From NCBI GenBank assembly GCA_050013055.1, contig JBEKGC010000026.1, positions 24,761-88,760 on the forward strand: a stretch of DNA of 64,000 nt. The letters are read 5' to 3'. This document shows, one piece after another, positions 50,003 through 57,493 of this stretch. The notes below the pieces were generated by a model, which ran no database searches, was not told the origin of the DNA, and saw only the letters and a list, made by a program, of their open reading frames with translations. A program made the translations under genes and the position numbers. The stretch comes from Palsa-504 sp050013055. GTDB lineage: Bacteria > Actinomycetota > Actinomycetes > Streptosporangiales > Streptosporangiaceae. Within the stretch, counting starts at the first letter, position 1. Each line of letters begins with the position of its first letter.

Positions 50003-50754
50003 CGAGATCGGTTCGCCTTGCCATGGGGCAGGCGCTCATCGAGCAGCGCAGTTTCTGGCGCAGCGCCGAGTACGCGCTGTTCACCTTTGTCTTTCCGCTG
50101 ATGATCCTGCTGCTGATCGGGGCGGCCAACGTCGGCTCGTACCTGCCAGGCACGCATATCAAGAACACCACGGTCTTCGTGCCAGGCATCTTGGCCTTCG
50201 GGGTGATCGTCGCCGCCTACGTGAACCTCGGGTCCAAGGTCGCCGTGCTGCGCCACGACGGCGTGCTCAAGCGGATCAAGACCACCCCGCTGCCGTCGGG
50301 CGCCTATCTCGGCGGCCTGCTGGCCAGCACCGTGGCCACCGCCATCTTGCTGACCGCGGGCACGGGCCTGATCGGCTGGCTGGCCTTCGGCGCCATGCCG
50401 CGGCCCGGCGGTCTGCTGGCCCTGACGGCCGGCCTGGTGCTGGGGATCGTATGCTTCGCCACCCTCGGCCTGGCCATCAGCTCGGTCATCACCAGCGCCG
50501 AATCCGCCGGGCCGGTAACCTACGCCAGCTTCCTGCCCATCGCCATCATTTCCGGCGTCTTCGACCCGACCTTCGGCGGCCTGCCGGCCTGGCTCTCGCG
50601 CGTGGTGGACCTGTTCCCGGTCAAGTCACTCGCCCAGGTGCTGCAGAACGGCTACGCGGCCCAGCCCTTCCCGGCCTGGGGTCTGGTCAACCTGGGACTG
50701 TGGACGGCGGCAGGCGCGGCCTTCGCCATCTGGCGTTTCCGCTGGCACAGCTAG
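49999..50754 (+). CDS. ABC-2 type transporter permease
   Basis: The 251-residue membrane protein has six hydrophobic segments: ALFTFVFPLMILLLIGAANV, FVPGILAFGVIVAAYVNLG, the segment beginning LASTVATAILLTAGTGLIGW, LLALTAGLVLGIVCFATLGLA, SFLPIAIISGVFDP and LVNLGLWTAAGAAFAIWRF. Conserved ABC-2 features include DGVLKRIKTTPLPSGAYL before helix 3. It forms the channel for the ATPase encoded upstream and probably exports a drug or lipid. It is the last gene of the TetR-regulated operon. Confidence 0.93.
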   Translation: MTRSVRLAMGQALIEQRSFWRSAEYALFTFVFPLMILLLIGAANVGSYLPGTHIKNTTVFVPGILAFGVIVAAYVNLGSKVAVLRHDGVLKRIKTTPLPSGAYLGGLLASTVATAILLTAGTGLIGWLAFGAMPRPGGLLALTAGLVLGIVCFATLGLAISSVITSAESAGPVTYASFLPIAIISGVFDPTFGGLPAWLSRVVDLFPVKSLAQVLQNGYAAQPFPAWGLVNLGLWTAAGAAFAIWRFRWHS

Positions 50755-50896
50755 AACGATGGGGTCCCTGTCCGCGCTGCATCGACGCGACGGTCACGCT
50801 CTGAGGGCCCGGAGCACCGCACCCCAGCCGCCGCCCCCGCCGCCTCCGCCGCTCCCCGCACCCGGAACCAACCCGTCACAACTGTCGAAAAAAATC

Positions 50897-50945
50897 GTGG
50901 AATATTCGGCTCACCTGGAGACTTTGGTACCCTATGATTATCCAA
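50897..50945 (+). repeat. GTGGAT/ATCCAC intergenic repeat, copy C
   Basis: The element begins ATCGTGGAATATTCGGCTC and ends TGATTATCCAAATC. Its left end aligns with the minus-strand readings of copies B and D. It is about ten bases longer than copies A and B, one helical turn. Confidence 0.5.
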
Positions 50946-51097
50946 ATCCTCCGTAAAAGCCCTATCTTCCACGCGAACCGGACGGCCCGGCCCGCATCAC
51001 GCCCGGCCGGGCCAGGAACGGCATACACCTAGCATCACCACCCCCAGCAGCCACGGCGCCACCAGCACGACACGGAGCGGGCGGGGTTCGTGGGGAC

Positions 51098-51131
51098 GCC
51101 GGCGGCCATCCTTCGCCGGCGGCCATCCTTC
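51098..51131 (+). repeat. 17-bp tandem duplication
   Basis: GCCGGCGGCCATCCTTC is present twice in direct succession, with a partial third start (GCCATG). Confidence 0.8.
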
Positions 51132-51703
51132 GCCATGCTGGGATACCGGGCGAACGCTGGTTGATAGCGCCGGGCGCTGAGCGAAGGCTGACCTTTTACC
51201 GCGAAGCTCATCCTGCTTGCTGATTCATTTCGTCCGGTCTCGGCGGTGAATCAATTTACCTCGTCATCTATGGCTTGTAATCGAGACGTAATCCCCTGAC
51301 ATCAGCAGGGCTATTTGAAAACTGCCTGGAATGACCTTGTCTCGACAGGCTGAACTGCGGATACGCGAGGTCACGAGCTTGGTGAAGTTACCTGAACCAG
51401 CTCCTTGGAACTATTCACCCTAAGCGGGCCCACGGCTGGCCACTCTGCTCGAATCGTGACTGGTCAGAAGCATATTACCGATCCGGGCCGGAACGCGCGA
51501 CCCGATCTGGAGTGCTCAATGGGAACCCTGTGATCTCTCTGCCCAAACCAGGTGTACGGACGATTTCTAGGACATGGCCGGATAGTTATTCGGGACGCAA
51601 GTGGCCGGGTGAATGAGAGCATCAGAGTCTTGTCGGCGGGCCGCCAAGCGGGTTTCATCCTGAAGTGTCAGCACGAACGGATTCACACTCACAGGAGACG
51701 GCA

Positions 51704-51961
51704 ATGGACCTCACCTTGGACATGCTTATCAACCTTATCAAGGAAGTACAGCCCGGCCTGCAGGACATGACGATCACAGGGAACGATTCCGTGGTCGACG
51801 ACCTGGCCATCGACTCGCTCGACCTGCTGCAGTTGTCCCGCCGTATCAGCCGCGATTACGACCTGGACCTGGACCTGGACGCCTGGAATGCCGGAGCCGA
51901 CGAGCACCAGCGCTCGGTCAGTTCGCTGCTCGGCTTCCTCGCCGCCCCCGCCGAGGTCTGA
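51704..51961 (+). CDS. Acyl carrier protein
   Basis: The 85-residue carrier protein is very acidic, with the phosphopantetheine attachment serine in DLAIDSLDLLQLSRRI (D-S-L-D, the D-S-L motif of type II carriers). ATG 51704 has AGGAGA five bases upstream. It is the first gene of a run that includes ketoreductases, a dehydratase-like protein and a KS pair, so it should carry the growing acyl chain of that system. It is distinct from the primary-metabolism AcpP in lacking the usual flanking fabD/fabH/fabF genes. A phosphopantetheinyl transferase must be encoded elsewhere. Confidence 0.92.
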   Translation: MDLTLDMLINLIKEVQPGLQDMTITGNDSVVDDLAIDSLDLLQLSRRISRDYDLDLDLDAWNAGADEHQRSVSSLLGFLAAPAEV

Positions 51962-51988
51962 GCGCACGAGCGGAGGGGTGACATCGCC

Positions 51989-52741
51989 ATGTCAGGGCAA
52001 CAGAAGGTGGCCATAGTCACGGGTGGCTCCCGCGGGATCGGTGCCGCGATCTCCCGCGCGCTGGCGGCCGAGGGACACTGGGTGCACCTTGTGTATCAGT
52101 CGGCCGCGGCGGCGGCCAGCGACGTCGCCGCGAAGATCGCGGCCGACGGGTACGCCGTCACGGTGCACCAGGCCGACGTCGGCGCCGAGGCCGAGGTGGC
52201 CCGGCTGATCCGGGACGTGCAGTCGGCCGCGGGACGGATCGATGTCCTGGTGAACAACGCCGGCGTCATCAACGACCGGCTGCTGGCGCAGGCGTCCCTC
52301 GCTCAGTGGGAGGGAGTGCTCAGGATCAATCTCACCGGCACTTTCCTCATGTGCCGGGCGGTGGTGCCCGTGATGCTCGATCAGGCCAGCGGGCGGATCA
52401 TCAACCTGTCCTCCAATTCGGTGCGCATCCCCGGGCCTGGTCAGACGGCCTATGCGGCCTCAAAGGGCGGCGTCGAGGCGCTGACCAGGGCCTTGGCAGT
52501 CGAGGTCGGACGCAAGGGGATCTCCGTCAACGCCGTGGCGCCAGGGCGGGTCAAGACGGACATGACCGACCCCGTCGTGACGCAGCTTGGCGGCCGGGCC
52601 GGGCCGAGATGGGGTGTGCCGGAAGATATCTCGGCACTCGTGGCGTTTCTCGCCAGCGACGCCGCCGACTACATCCAGGGCCAGGTCATGACCGCGGACG
52701 GAGGCCGGCTGATCACCCGGCCGCGAGGTAATGGCGCATGA
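51989..52741 (+). CDS. FabG-like 3-ketoacyl-ACP reductase (ketoreductase 1)
   Basis: The 250-residue short-chain dehydrogenase has the NADPH-binding loop TGGSRGIGAAIS (residues 11-22), the NNAG motif at 89-92 and an intact catalytic set Ser142, Tyr155 and Lys159 in AYAASKGGVEALTRALAVE. The C-terminal LASDAADYIQGQVMTADGGR matches FabG. It should reduce the beta-keto group of ACP-bound intermediates. GGAGGGG lies upstream of ATG 51989. The end overlaps the next gene by four bases (ATGA), so the genes are coupled. Confidence 0.92.
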   Translation: MSGQQKVAIVTGGSRGIGAAISRALAAEGHWVHLVYQSAAAAASDVAAKIAADGYAVTVHQADVGAEAEVARLIRDVQSAAGRIDVLVNNAGVINDRLLAQASLAQWEGVLRINLTGTFLMCRAVVPVMLDQASGRIINLSSNSVRIPGPGQTAYAASKGGVEALTRALAVEVGRKGISVNAVAPGRVKTDMTDPVVTQLGGRAGPRWGVPEDISALVAFLASDAADYIQGQVMTADGGRLITRPRGNGA

Positions 52742-53271
52742 CGGGCAACGGCAGGCCAGCAGAGCTGGATGCGAGCACGGGGAACGGCGCAGCCGCGGTC
52801 GCGGATGCGAGCAGTCCTGGCCGGGACATCAAGTACTGGGAAGACCTGGCGGCCGCGCCTCCCCGGCGGTTTGGGCCGCTGCAGTTCAGCTCCGGCCTGC
52901 TCACTCAGCTACTTGACCTGATGGGCGAGAAGCACCCTATTCACGACGATGACGCCTTTGCGGCGCTGGCCGACCGACCCGGGCGGATCGTGCCGGGCGG
53001 ATTCATCCACTCCATCACCTCGGGCTGGACCGTGCAGCACGGCTCGGCCGCGGCCATCGTCGGCATGAGGTCAATGAACTGGAGCTTTGTCAGGCCGCTT
53101 CAGGTGGACGTGCCGTTCTTCTTCAGCAGCAAGACAACAAGCTCCATGGAAATAAATGCCAGGACCGGGCTCGTGAATACCGTCCGCAAGGTAACCGATG
53201 CCGATGGGCGTGCCTATGCGATCGGGAACCTGAGCGTGGTCGTGCTTCGCCGGCCCGCGGGACGTGGTTAG
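52738..53271 (+). CDS. MaoC/hotdog-fold dehydratase-like protein
   Basis: The 177-residue protein has the hydratase-2-like signature as LMGEKHPIHDDDAFAAL followed by GRIVPGGFIHSITSGWTVQH. In MaoC-type (R)-hydratases the motif is D-x-N-P-I-H; here it reads Glu64-Lys-His-Pro-Ile-His69, with Glu in place of Asp and His in place of Asn. The position in the cluster makes it the likely 3-hydroxyacyl-ACP dehydratase, with a modified active site. A disordered ~30-residue N-terminus precedes the fold. It is coupled to the ketoreductase by a 4-bp overlap. An acyl-binding or thioesterase role cannot be excluded. Confidence 0.78.
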   Translation: MTGNGRPAELDASTGNGAAAVADASSPGRDIKYWEDLAAAPPRRFGPLQFSSGLLTQLLDLMGEKHPIHDDDAFAALADRPGRIVPGGFIHSITSGWTVQHGSAAAIVGMRSMNWSFVRPLQVDVPFFFSSKTTSSMEINARTGLVNTVRKVTDADGRAYAIGNLSVVVLRRPAGRG

Positions 53272-53341
53272 CGCCGCCCGGTCGCATCCACGAGCGAATC
53301 CGAGCGCCAGGTGGCGCAGCCCAGCCGAAAGGATCATGCCC

Positions 53342-54187
53342 ATGTCGCACGACGTCAAGCCGTTGCAGGGAAGAGTTGCCCTGGTCACCGGGGGATCACG
53401 GGGGATCGGCGCGGGAATCAGCCGCAAACTCGCCTCCTGGGGCGCCACGCTGGCGATCAACTACGTCGATCGCACCGGCCCGGCCCGGGCCCTTGCGGCC
53501 GAACTGCAGGAGCACGGGACCAGGGTGACCCTGCACCGCGCGGACCTCGCGGACCCCGATGCCATCACCAAGCTGATGGAACAGATCGAGGCCGAGCACG
53601 GCAGCCTGAACATCCTGGTCCAGAACGCCGGCGCGACGAAGTTCGCCAGGCTCGCCGACGCGACGCTGGAACAGTGGCAGTTCGTGCAGGACACCAACGC
53701 CCGCTCCACCTGGCTGCTGGCCCAGGCGGCGCTGCCGCTGATGCAGGGCCGCGACGGCGCCCGGTTCATCACGATCACCAACTCCACCACGACCCGGATC
53801 ATCCCGCGCGCCGGCCTGTTCGCTGCGGCCAAGGCCAGCCTGGAAGCTCTGTCTGACTATTTGTCCTTCGAGCTGGCCCCGTACGGGATCGTCGTCAACT
53901 GCGTCCGACCTGGGCTTGTCCAGACAGGGGTCTTCAAGGTCCGGCCCGACTTCGCCGGCGGAGTCAAGCACGAGCAGCGCGTTTCCCCGTGGCCCGACGG
54001 CAAGCAGACCACGGTCGAGAACAGCGCGGACGTGGTCGCGCTGCTGTGCCTGGACGAGGCAAGCTGGATCGCCGGACAGACCATCACCGTGGACGGCGGC
54101 TACCGGCTCTGGGGCGGGATCGGCGCGACAGCAGGGTCCAACGGGCATGTCGACGCGAGCCGGGCCGACGTCAGGCCCGGGGTGTAG
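53342..54187 (+). CDS. Short-chain dehydrogenase-like protein lacking the catalytic tyrosine (SDR 2)
   Basis: From ATG 53342, with GAAAGGA eight bases upstream, the protein has 281 residues. The cofactor loop TGGSRGIGAGISRKL is intact and the NNAG motif appears as QNAG. At the active site the usual Y-x3-K reads Phe160-A-A-A-Lys164 (IIPRAGLFAAAKASLEALS), with codon TTC at 53819-53821, so the proton-donating Tyr is absent. The rest of the fold is intact up to IAGQTITVDGGYRLWGG. It may be a non-catalytic partner, an enoyl-reductase-like or otherwise repurposed SDR. It has diverged from ketoreductase 1 and is not a recent duplicate. Confidence 0.85.
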   Translation: MSHDVKPLQGRVALVTGGSRGIGAGISRKLASWGATLAINYVDRTGPARALAAELQEHGTRVTLHRADLADPDAITKLMEQIEAEHGSLNILVQNAGATKFARLADATLEQWQFVQDTNARSTWLLAQAALPLMQGRDGARFITITNSTTTRIIPRAGLFAAAKASLEALSDYLSFELAPYGIVVNCVRPGLVQTGVFKVRPDFAGGVKHEQRVSPWPDGKQTTVENSADVVALLCLDEASWIAGQTITVDGGYRLWGGIGATAGSNGHVDASRADVRPGV

Positions 54188-54193
54188 GCGGCC

Positions 54194-55438
54194 ATGAACG
54201 AACGCATCGCACTGACCGGGACCGGTGTCCTCACCGCGGCCGGGGCGGGGGCCGGGCCGCTCTTCGAGGTCATGGCGGCCGGCGAGACACTGCTCGGCAC
54301 CTGGCCAGGCCGATCTGGCAAACCGCTGCCGTGGCCGACGTCATTGATCGACCCCGGTCAGGCGCCGTGGCCTTCCGGCCCGCCGTGGAACTCGGTGCGG
54401 AAATACGCCAACCCGACCGCTCACATCGCCGTCAGCACGGCTCGGCAGGCCGTCGCGGCGGCCGGCCTGGCCGGCGACTTCGACGCTCTGCGCGGCGGCA
54501 TCGTGATGGCCGTGAGCAGCAGCGGGGGCGACGAGCTCAGCGACCTCATGCCCAGGCTCGCCGTGGCCGCGCAGACTGACGCCAGGTCACTGCCGAAATT
54601 TCTCTATGACGAGGTACCTGACTACTCCTACATCCGCGGCATTCCCTCGCAGCTCGGTCAGTTCGCCGCCATGGCGAGCGGGTTCAGCGGGTCGAACGTC
54701 GCGGTCTACGGCGAGGCAGGCGCCGGCGGCCTCGGCGCGCTGGCGCTGGCGCACCGGCTGATCGGCAGCGGGGAGCTCGACGCGGTCTTGGTGGTCGGGG
54801 TCGCCGGCCCGCTGTCGGTCTCGAATCTGGCCGCCCTCGACCAGCAGGACAGGCTGGCGGAGAAGGCGCTTCCCGGCTGCGGCCCGTTCGATGCGGGCCG
54901 GGCCGGCGTGCTGGCCGGCCAGGGTGCGGCGGCCCTGATGGTCGAGCGCGAGAGCACCGCCCGTTGCCGCGGCGCGGACATCCTCGCCTTCGTCGACTCC
55001 TGCGAGGTCCTCGCGGCGGCGACCCGACGTCAGGCACTCGACCTCGCGGTCAGCACGGCGCTGGGCTCGATGCCAGCCCCGGCCGGGCTGTGGTGGGCGA
55101 GCGCGTGCGGGTCCGTACCAGCCGACCTGGAGGAATACGAGGTGGTCAGTCACCACCTGGCGGTCCAGGCGACGTCAAGCAAGGGAACGATTGGCACGGC
55201 GTTCGAGGCGAGCGCGCTGATAGACATCGCGCTGAGCGCGCACGCGCTGGCCCGGCAGCAGGCACCTCCAGTTGGCCTGCTCGCGGTTCCCGATACTCAG
55301 CTGACGGACCTTGACGCGGTGACCGGCGGCTGCCGTCCGGCGGACGGCCTGGCCGGCGTCCTGGTGACGGCACTGAGCCATGGTGACAGCTCCGGCGCCG
55401 CGGGAGCGGCCGGGATCAGCAAAGGAACGGGCGGATGA
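54194..55438 (+). CDS. Ketosynthase-like protein without catalytic residues (chain-length-factor-like)
   Basis: The 414-residue thiolase-fold protein aligns with the KS encoded next but has lost all three catalytic residues. The Cys position is Ala175 (YGEAGAGG), the first His is Cys305 (SACGS) and the second His is Thr335 (SSKGTIGT). It starts MNERIALTGTGVLTAAG, the normal KS beginning, and keeps the SSKG lysine loop. Such dead partners form heterodimers with an active KS in type II polyketide synthases (KS-beta, chain-length factor) and set chain length. It differs from the Gln-containing actinorhodin-type factor. It overlaps the KS start by four bases, supporting equal expression. Confidence 0.85.
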   Translation: MNERIALTGTGVLTAAGAGAGPLFEVMAAGETLLGTWPGRSGKPLPWPTSLIDPGQAPWPSGPPWNSVRKYANPTAHIAVSTARQAVAAAGLAGDFDALRGGIVMAVSSSGGDELSDLMPRLAVAAQTDARSLPKFLYDEVPDYSYIRGIPSQLGQFAAMASGFSGSNVAVYGEAGAGGLGALALAHRLIGSGELDAVLVVGVAGPLSVSNLAALDQQDRLAEKALPGCGPFDAGRAGVLAGQGAAALMVERESTARCRGADILAFVDSCEVLAAATRRQALDLAVSTALGSMPAPAGLWWASACGSVPADLEEYEVVSHHLAVQATSSKGTIGTAFEASALIDIALSAHALARQQAPPVGLLAVPDTQLTDLDAVTGGCRPADGLAGVLVTALSHGDSSGAAGAAGISKGTGG

Positions 55439-56766
55439 ACTCCCGCGATGGAAGGCAGATCGTGATATCCGGTCTCGGCGTGGTGACGCCGATCGGGGCG
55501 AGCGTCGAGGAGTTCTGGGCGTCCAACCTGACCGGCCGCTCGGGCCTGCGGACCGAGGACCGCATGGACCTGTCCGAGCTTCCGTGCGGATGGATGGCGG
55601 GACTCATCCCCGAGCCGGACAAGGAAGCGGTGCGTGCGCGCTGGGGCGCGGACGGGCGGTCCTGGGGTGACTGCCTGCTGCACGCTGCCGCCGAGCAAGC
55701 CGTATCCGACGCCAGGCTCGGCGGGGCACAGGACGGGCCAGCCGGGCTGGTCTGGGCCCGGGTCTGGCCAGGACCCTCCGGATCGGAACCCGCCGATTAC
55801 GCCAGGCACTTCGCCGACCTCGGCGACCGTCATCAGACCCTGGGTGACGACCCGGTGGCGGTGGCCAGGTACCTGCGCGACAAGCCGTTGCCGCTAGAGA
55901 CAGTGGACCTGTCGCGCTTTCCTCGTGAGCTGGCGGAAACACTCGGGATGCCGTTGATCGCGACCCGGCTGGAAGCAACCTGTGCTGGGGGCTTGCGCGC
56001 GATCGCGGAAGCCGCGCGGTTGCTGCGCTCGGGGAAGGTGGGTATGGCGATTGTGGCGGCCAGCGTCTCCAGGAACACGCCGTACGTCTTGTCCCAGTAC
56101 GGGCAGCTCATGGCGTTGTCACGATGGACGGGCCCGCCCGCGCAGGCGTCGATGCCGTTCGACAGGCGCCGTTCCGGCATGGTGATCAACGAATCAGCCG
56201 GAGCCCTGGTCCTCGAGACCGCGGCGCACGCTGCCTCCCGCGGCCTCGACCAGGTCTACGGGCGGGTCACCGGATGGGGCCTGGCCGTCGGGACCGACCA
56301 CATGACCGCGCCTAACGTCAGCGCGGTGGAGCGCGTCATGCGCACGGCCCTGGATCGGGCCGGCCTGCGGCCCGGCAACATCGACACCGTTAATGCCCAC
56401 GGCACCTCCACCAAGCTCAACGACGTCACAGAAGCCCGGGCCATGCGCAGGCTCTTCGGCGAGCGGATGGCCGACCTGCCGGTCTGCGCGGTCAAGTCGC
56501 TGACCGGCCACGGCTCGGCGGCCTCCGGCGTGGTGGAGACGGCGGTCGCGGCGCTGACCATGTGCAGCGGGATCGTACCGCCGGTCGTGACCTGCACAGA
56601 GCCGGATCCGGCCTGTGGTGTGAGCACCTCGCTGACGCCGGTGGAGATGCCCGTGCGGCGGGTGCTGAAGAATTCGTTCGGGTTCGGCGGGCAGTACGCC
56701 TCGATGGTGTTCGAACGGGCGGACAATCCGCGCATCATTCCACCTGTCGCCATGACCGGCGCATAA
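55435..56766 (+). CDS. Beta-ketoacyl-ACP synthase (KS-alpha)
   Basis: The 443-residue condensing enzyme has all catalytic residues: Cys183 in LEATCAGGLRAI, His322 in NAHGTSTKLND and His359 in KSLTGHGSAASG with Lys354. It starts QIVISGLGVVTPIGASVEEFW, typical of FabF-type KS. An insertion of ~30 residues before the active site (ARYLRDKPLPLETVDLSRFP) is longer than in FabF. It performs Claisen condensation with malonyl-ACP, most likely as a heterodimer with the protein encoded just upstream. The active-site segment TCAGG differs from the common TACAS/TGCTS of aromatic type II KS. Confidence 0.93.
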   Translation: MNSRDGRQIVISGLGVVTPIGASVEEFWASNLTGRSGLRTEDRMDLSELPCGWMAGLIPEPDKEAVRARWGADGRSWGDCLLHAAAEQAVSDARLGGAQDGPAGLVWARVWPGPSGSEPADYARHFADLGDRHQTLGDDPVAVARYLRDKPLPLETVDLSRFPRELAETLGMPLIATRLEATCAGGLRAIAEAARLLRSGKVGMAIVAASVSRNTPYVLSQYGQLMALSRWTGPPAQASMPFDRRRSGMVINESAGALVLETAAHAASRGLDQVYGRVTGWGLAVGTDHMTAPNVSAVERVMRTALDRAGLRPGNIDTVNAHGTSTKLNDVTEARAMRRLFGERMADLPVCAVKSLTGHGSAASGVVETAVAALTMCSGIVPPVVTCTEPDPACGVSTSLTPVEMPVRRVLKNSFGFGGQYASMVFERADNPRIIPPVAMTGA

Positions 56767-56800
56767 GCCAGCAGACCATCCCGGAGGCGGATAGCACCAG

Positions 56801-57493
56801 ATGGCCAATCCCGGCATGACACCGCCGGCCGCAGAGCTGCAGAGCCAGACGATCGGCCCGGCCGCAAACGCGGCGGGGTCGATCGTCTGGCTGCACGGCA
56901 TGGGCCAGGCCGGCCCGGCGATGTACGAGGTGGCCCGCGCGGCGGGGCTGGACCTGCTGCCCGTCCGGCAGGTGTTCCCGACGGCGCCCTACCGTGATGT
57001 CGGCATCGTCCGGTCCGGTCCGATCCGGTCGTGGCTGGTCCAGACGGTCTCGAAGCTGGAGACAGCCGATCCGCTTGAGGCCGGCGCGGCCATCGCCGCC
57101 GTCCGCTCGGTGGTCGGGCGCGAGGCTGACGTGGTCGGTGCCTGCCGGGTGATCCTGGCCGGCTTCTCCCAGGGTGCGGCCATGACCCTGATGACCGGGT
57201 TGACCTATCCCGACCGGCTGGCCGGCCTGGCGGTCTACGCCCCATCCCTGCCGCTCGCGCGGCACTCAGACAAGTCCCGGTTCAAGGCCAACGCCCGTAA
57301 TCACGTCTGGATCGGCCACGGCGAGCACGACGACGTGATTCCCATGGCCAGAGGGACGGAGATCCGCGATGGCCTGCTCCGCAACGGCTACGACGTCCGC
57401 TGGCATTCCTACCCCACCGGACATGACGCCTTTGGCGGCGCGGCCGGTGACCTGCGGCGTTTCGTGACCGAGATCCTCGGGCTCTCGTCATGA
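56801..57493 (+). CDS. Carboxylesterase/phospholipase-type serine hydrolase (possible release thioesterase)
   Basis: The 230-residue alpha/beta hydrolase of the LysoPLipase/carboxylesterase group has nucleophile Ser123 in LAGFSQGAAMTLMTG, an acid at Asp177 or Asp178 in GEHDDVIPM and His208 in YPTGHDAFGG. The start IVWLHGMGQAGPAM carries the oxyanion-hole segment. Because it directly follows the KS in the same operon, it may release the finished chain from the carrier protein; this is inferred from context only. CGGAGGCGG precedes ATG 56801. Its 3' end overlaps the convergent FUSC gene by six bases. Confidence 0.87.
   Translation: MANPGMTPPAAELQSQTIGPAANAAGSIVWLHGMGQAGPAMYEVARAAGLDLLPVRQVFPTAPYRDVGIVRSGPIRSWLVQTVSKLETADPLEAGAAIAAVRSVVGREADVVGACRVILAGFSQGAAMTLMTGLTYPDRLAGLAVYAPSLPLARHSDKSRFKANARNHVWIGHGEHDDVIPMARGTEIRDGLLRNGYDVRWHSYPTGHDAFGGAAGDLRRFVTEILGLSS

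Larger units (their letters stand above)
50755..51703. other. Long intergenic region before the polyketide locus
   Basis: I see no convincing gene in these 949 bases. The left third is C-rich, then base composition drops clearly below that of the neighbours. The region holds repeat copy C (50897-50945), a 17-bp tandem duplication (51098-51131), an inverted TGATTCA/TGAATCA pair near 51.2 kb and a small CCCTG/CAGGG hairpin near 51.3 kb. The promoter of the biosynthetic operon should lie here, but no clear -35/-10 pair can be assigned. The composition change suggests a boundary of acquired DNA. Confidence 0.5.

Noticed and set aside
51665..51703. Longer N-terminus for the acyl carrier protein from GTG 51665
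   Set aside because: The extra 13 residues are atypical and a ribosome binding site is placed for ATG 51704.
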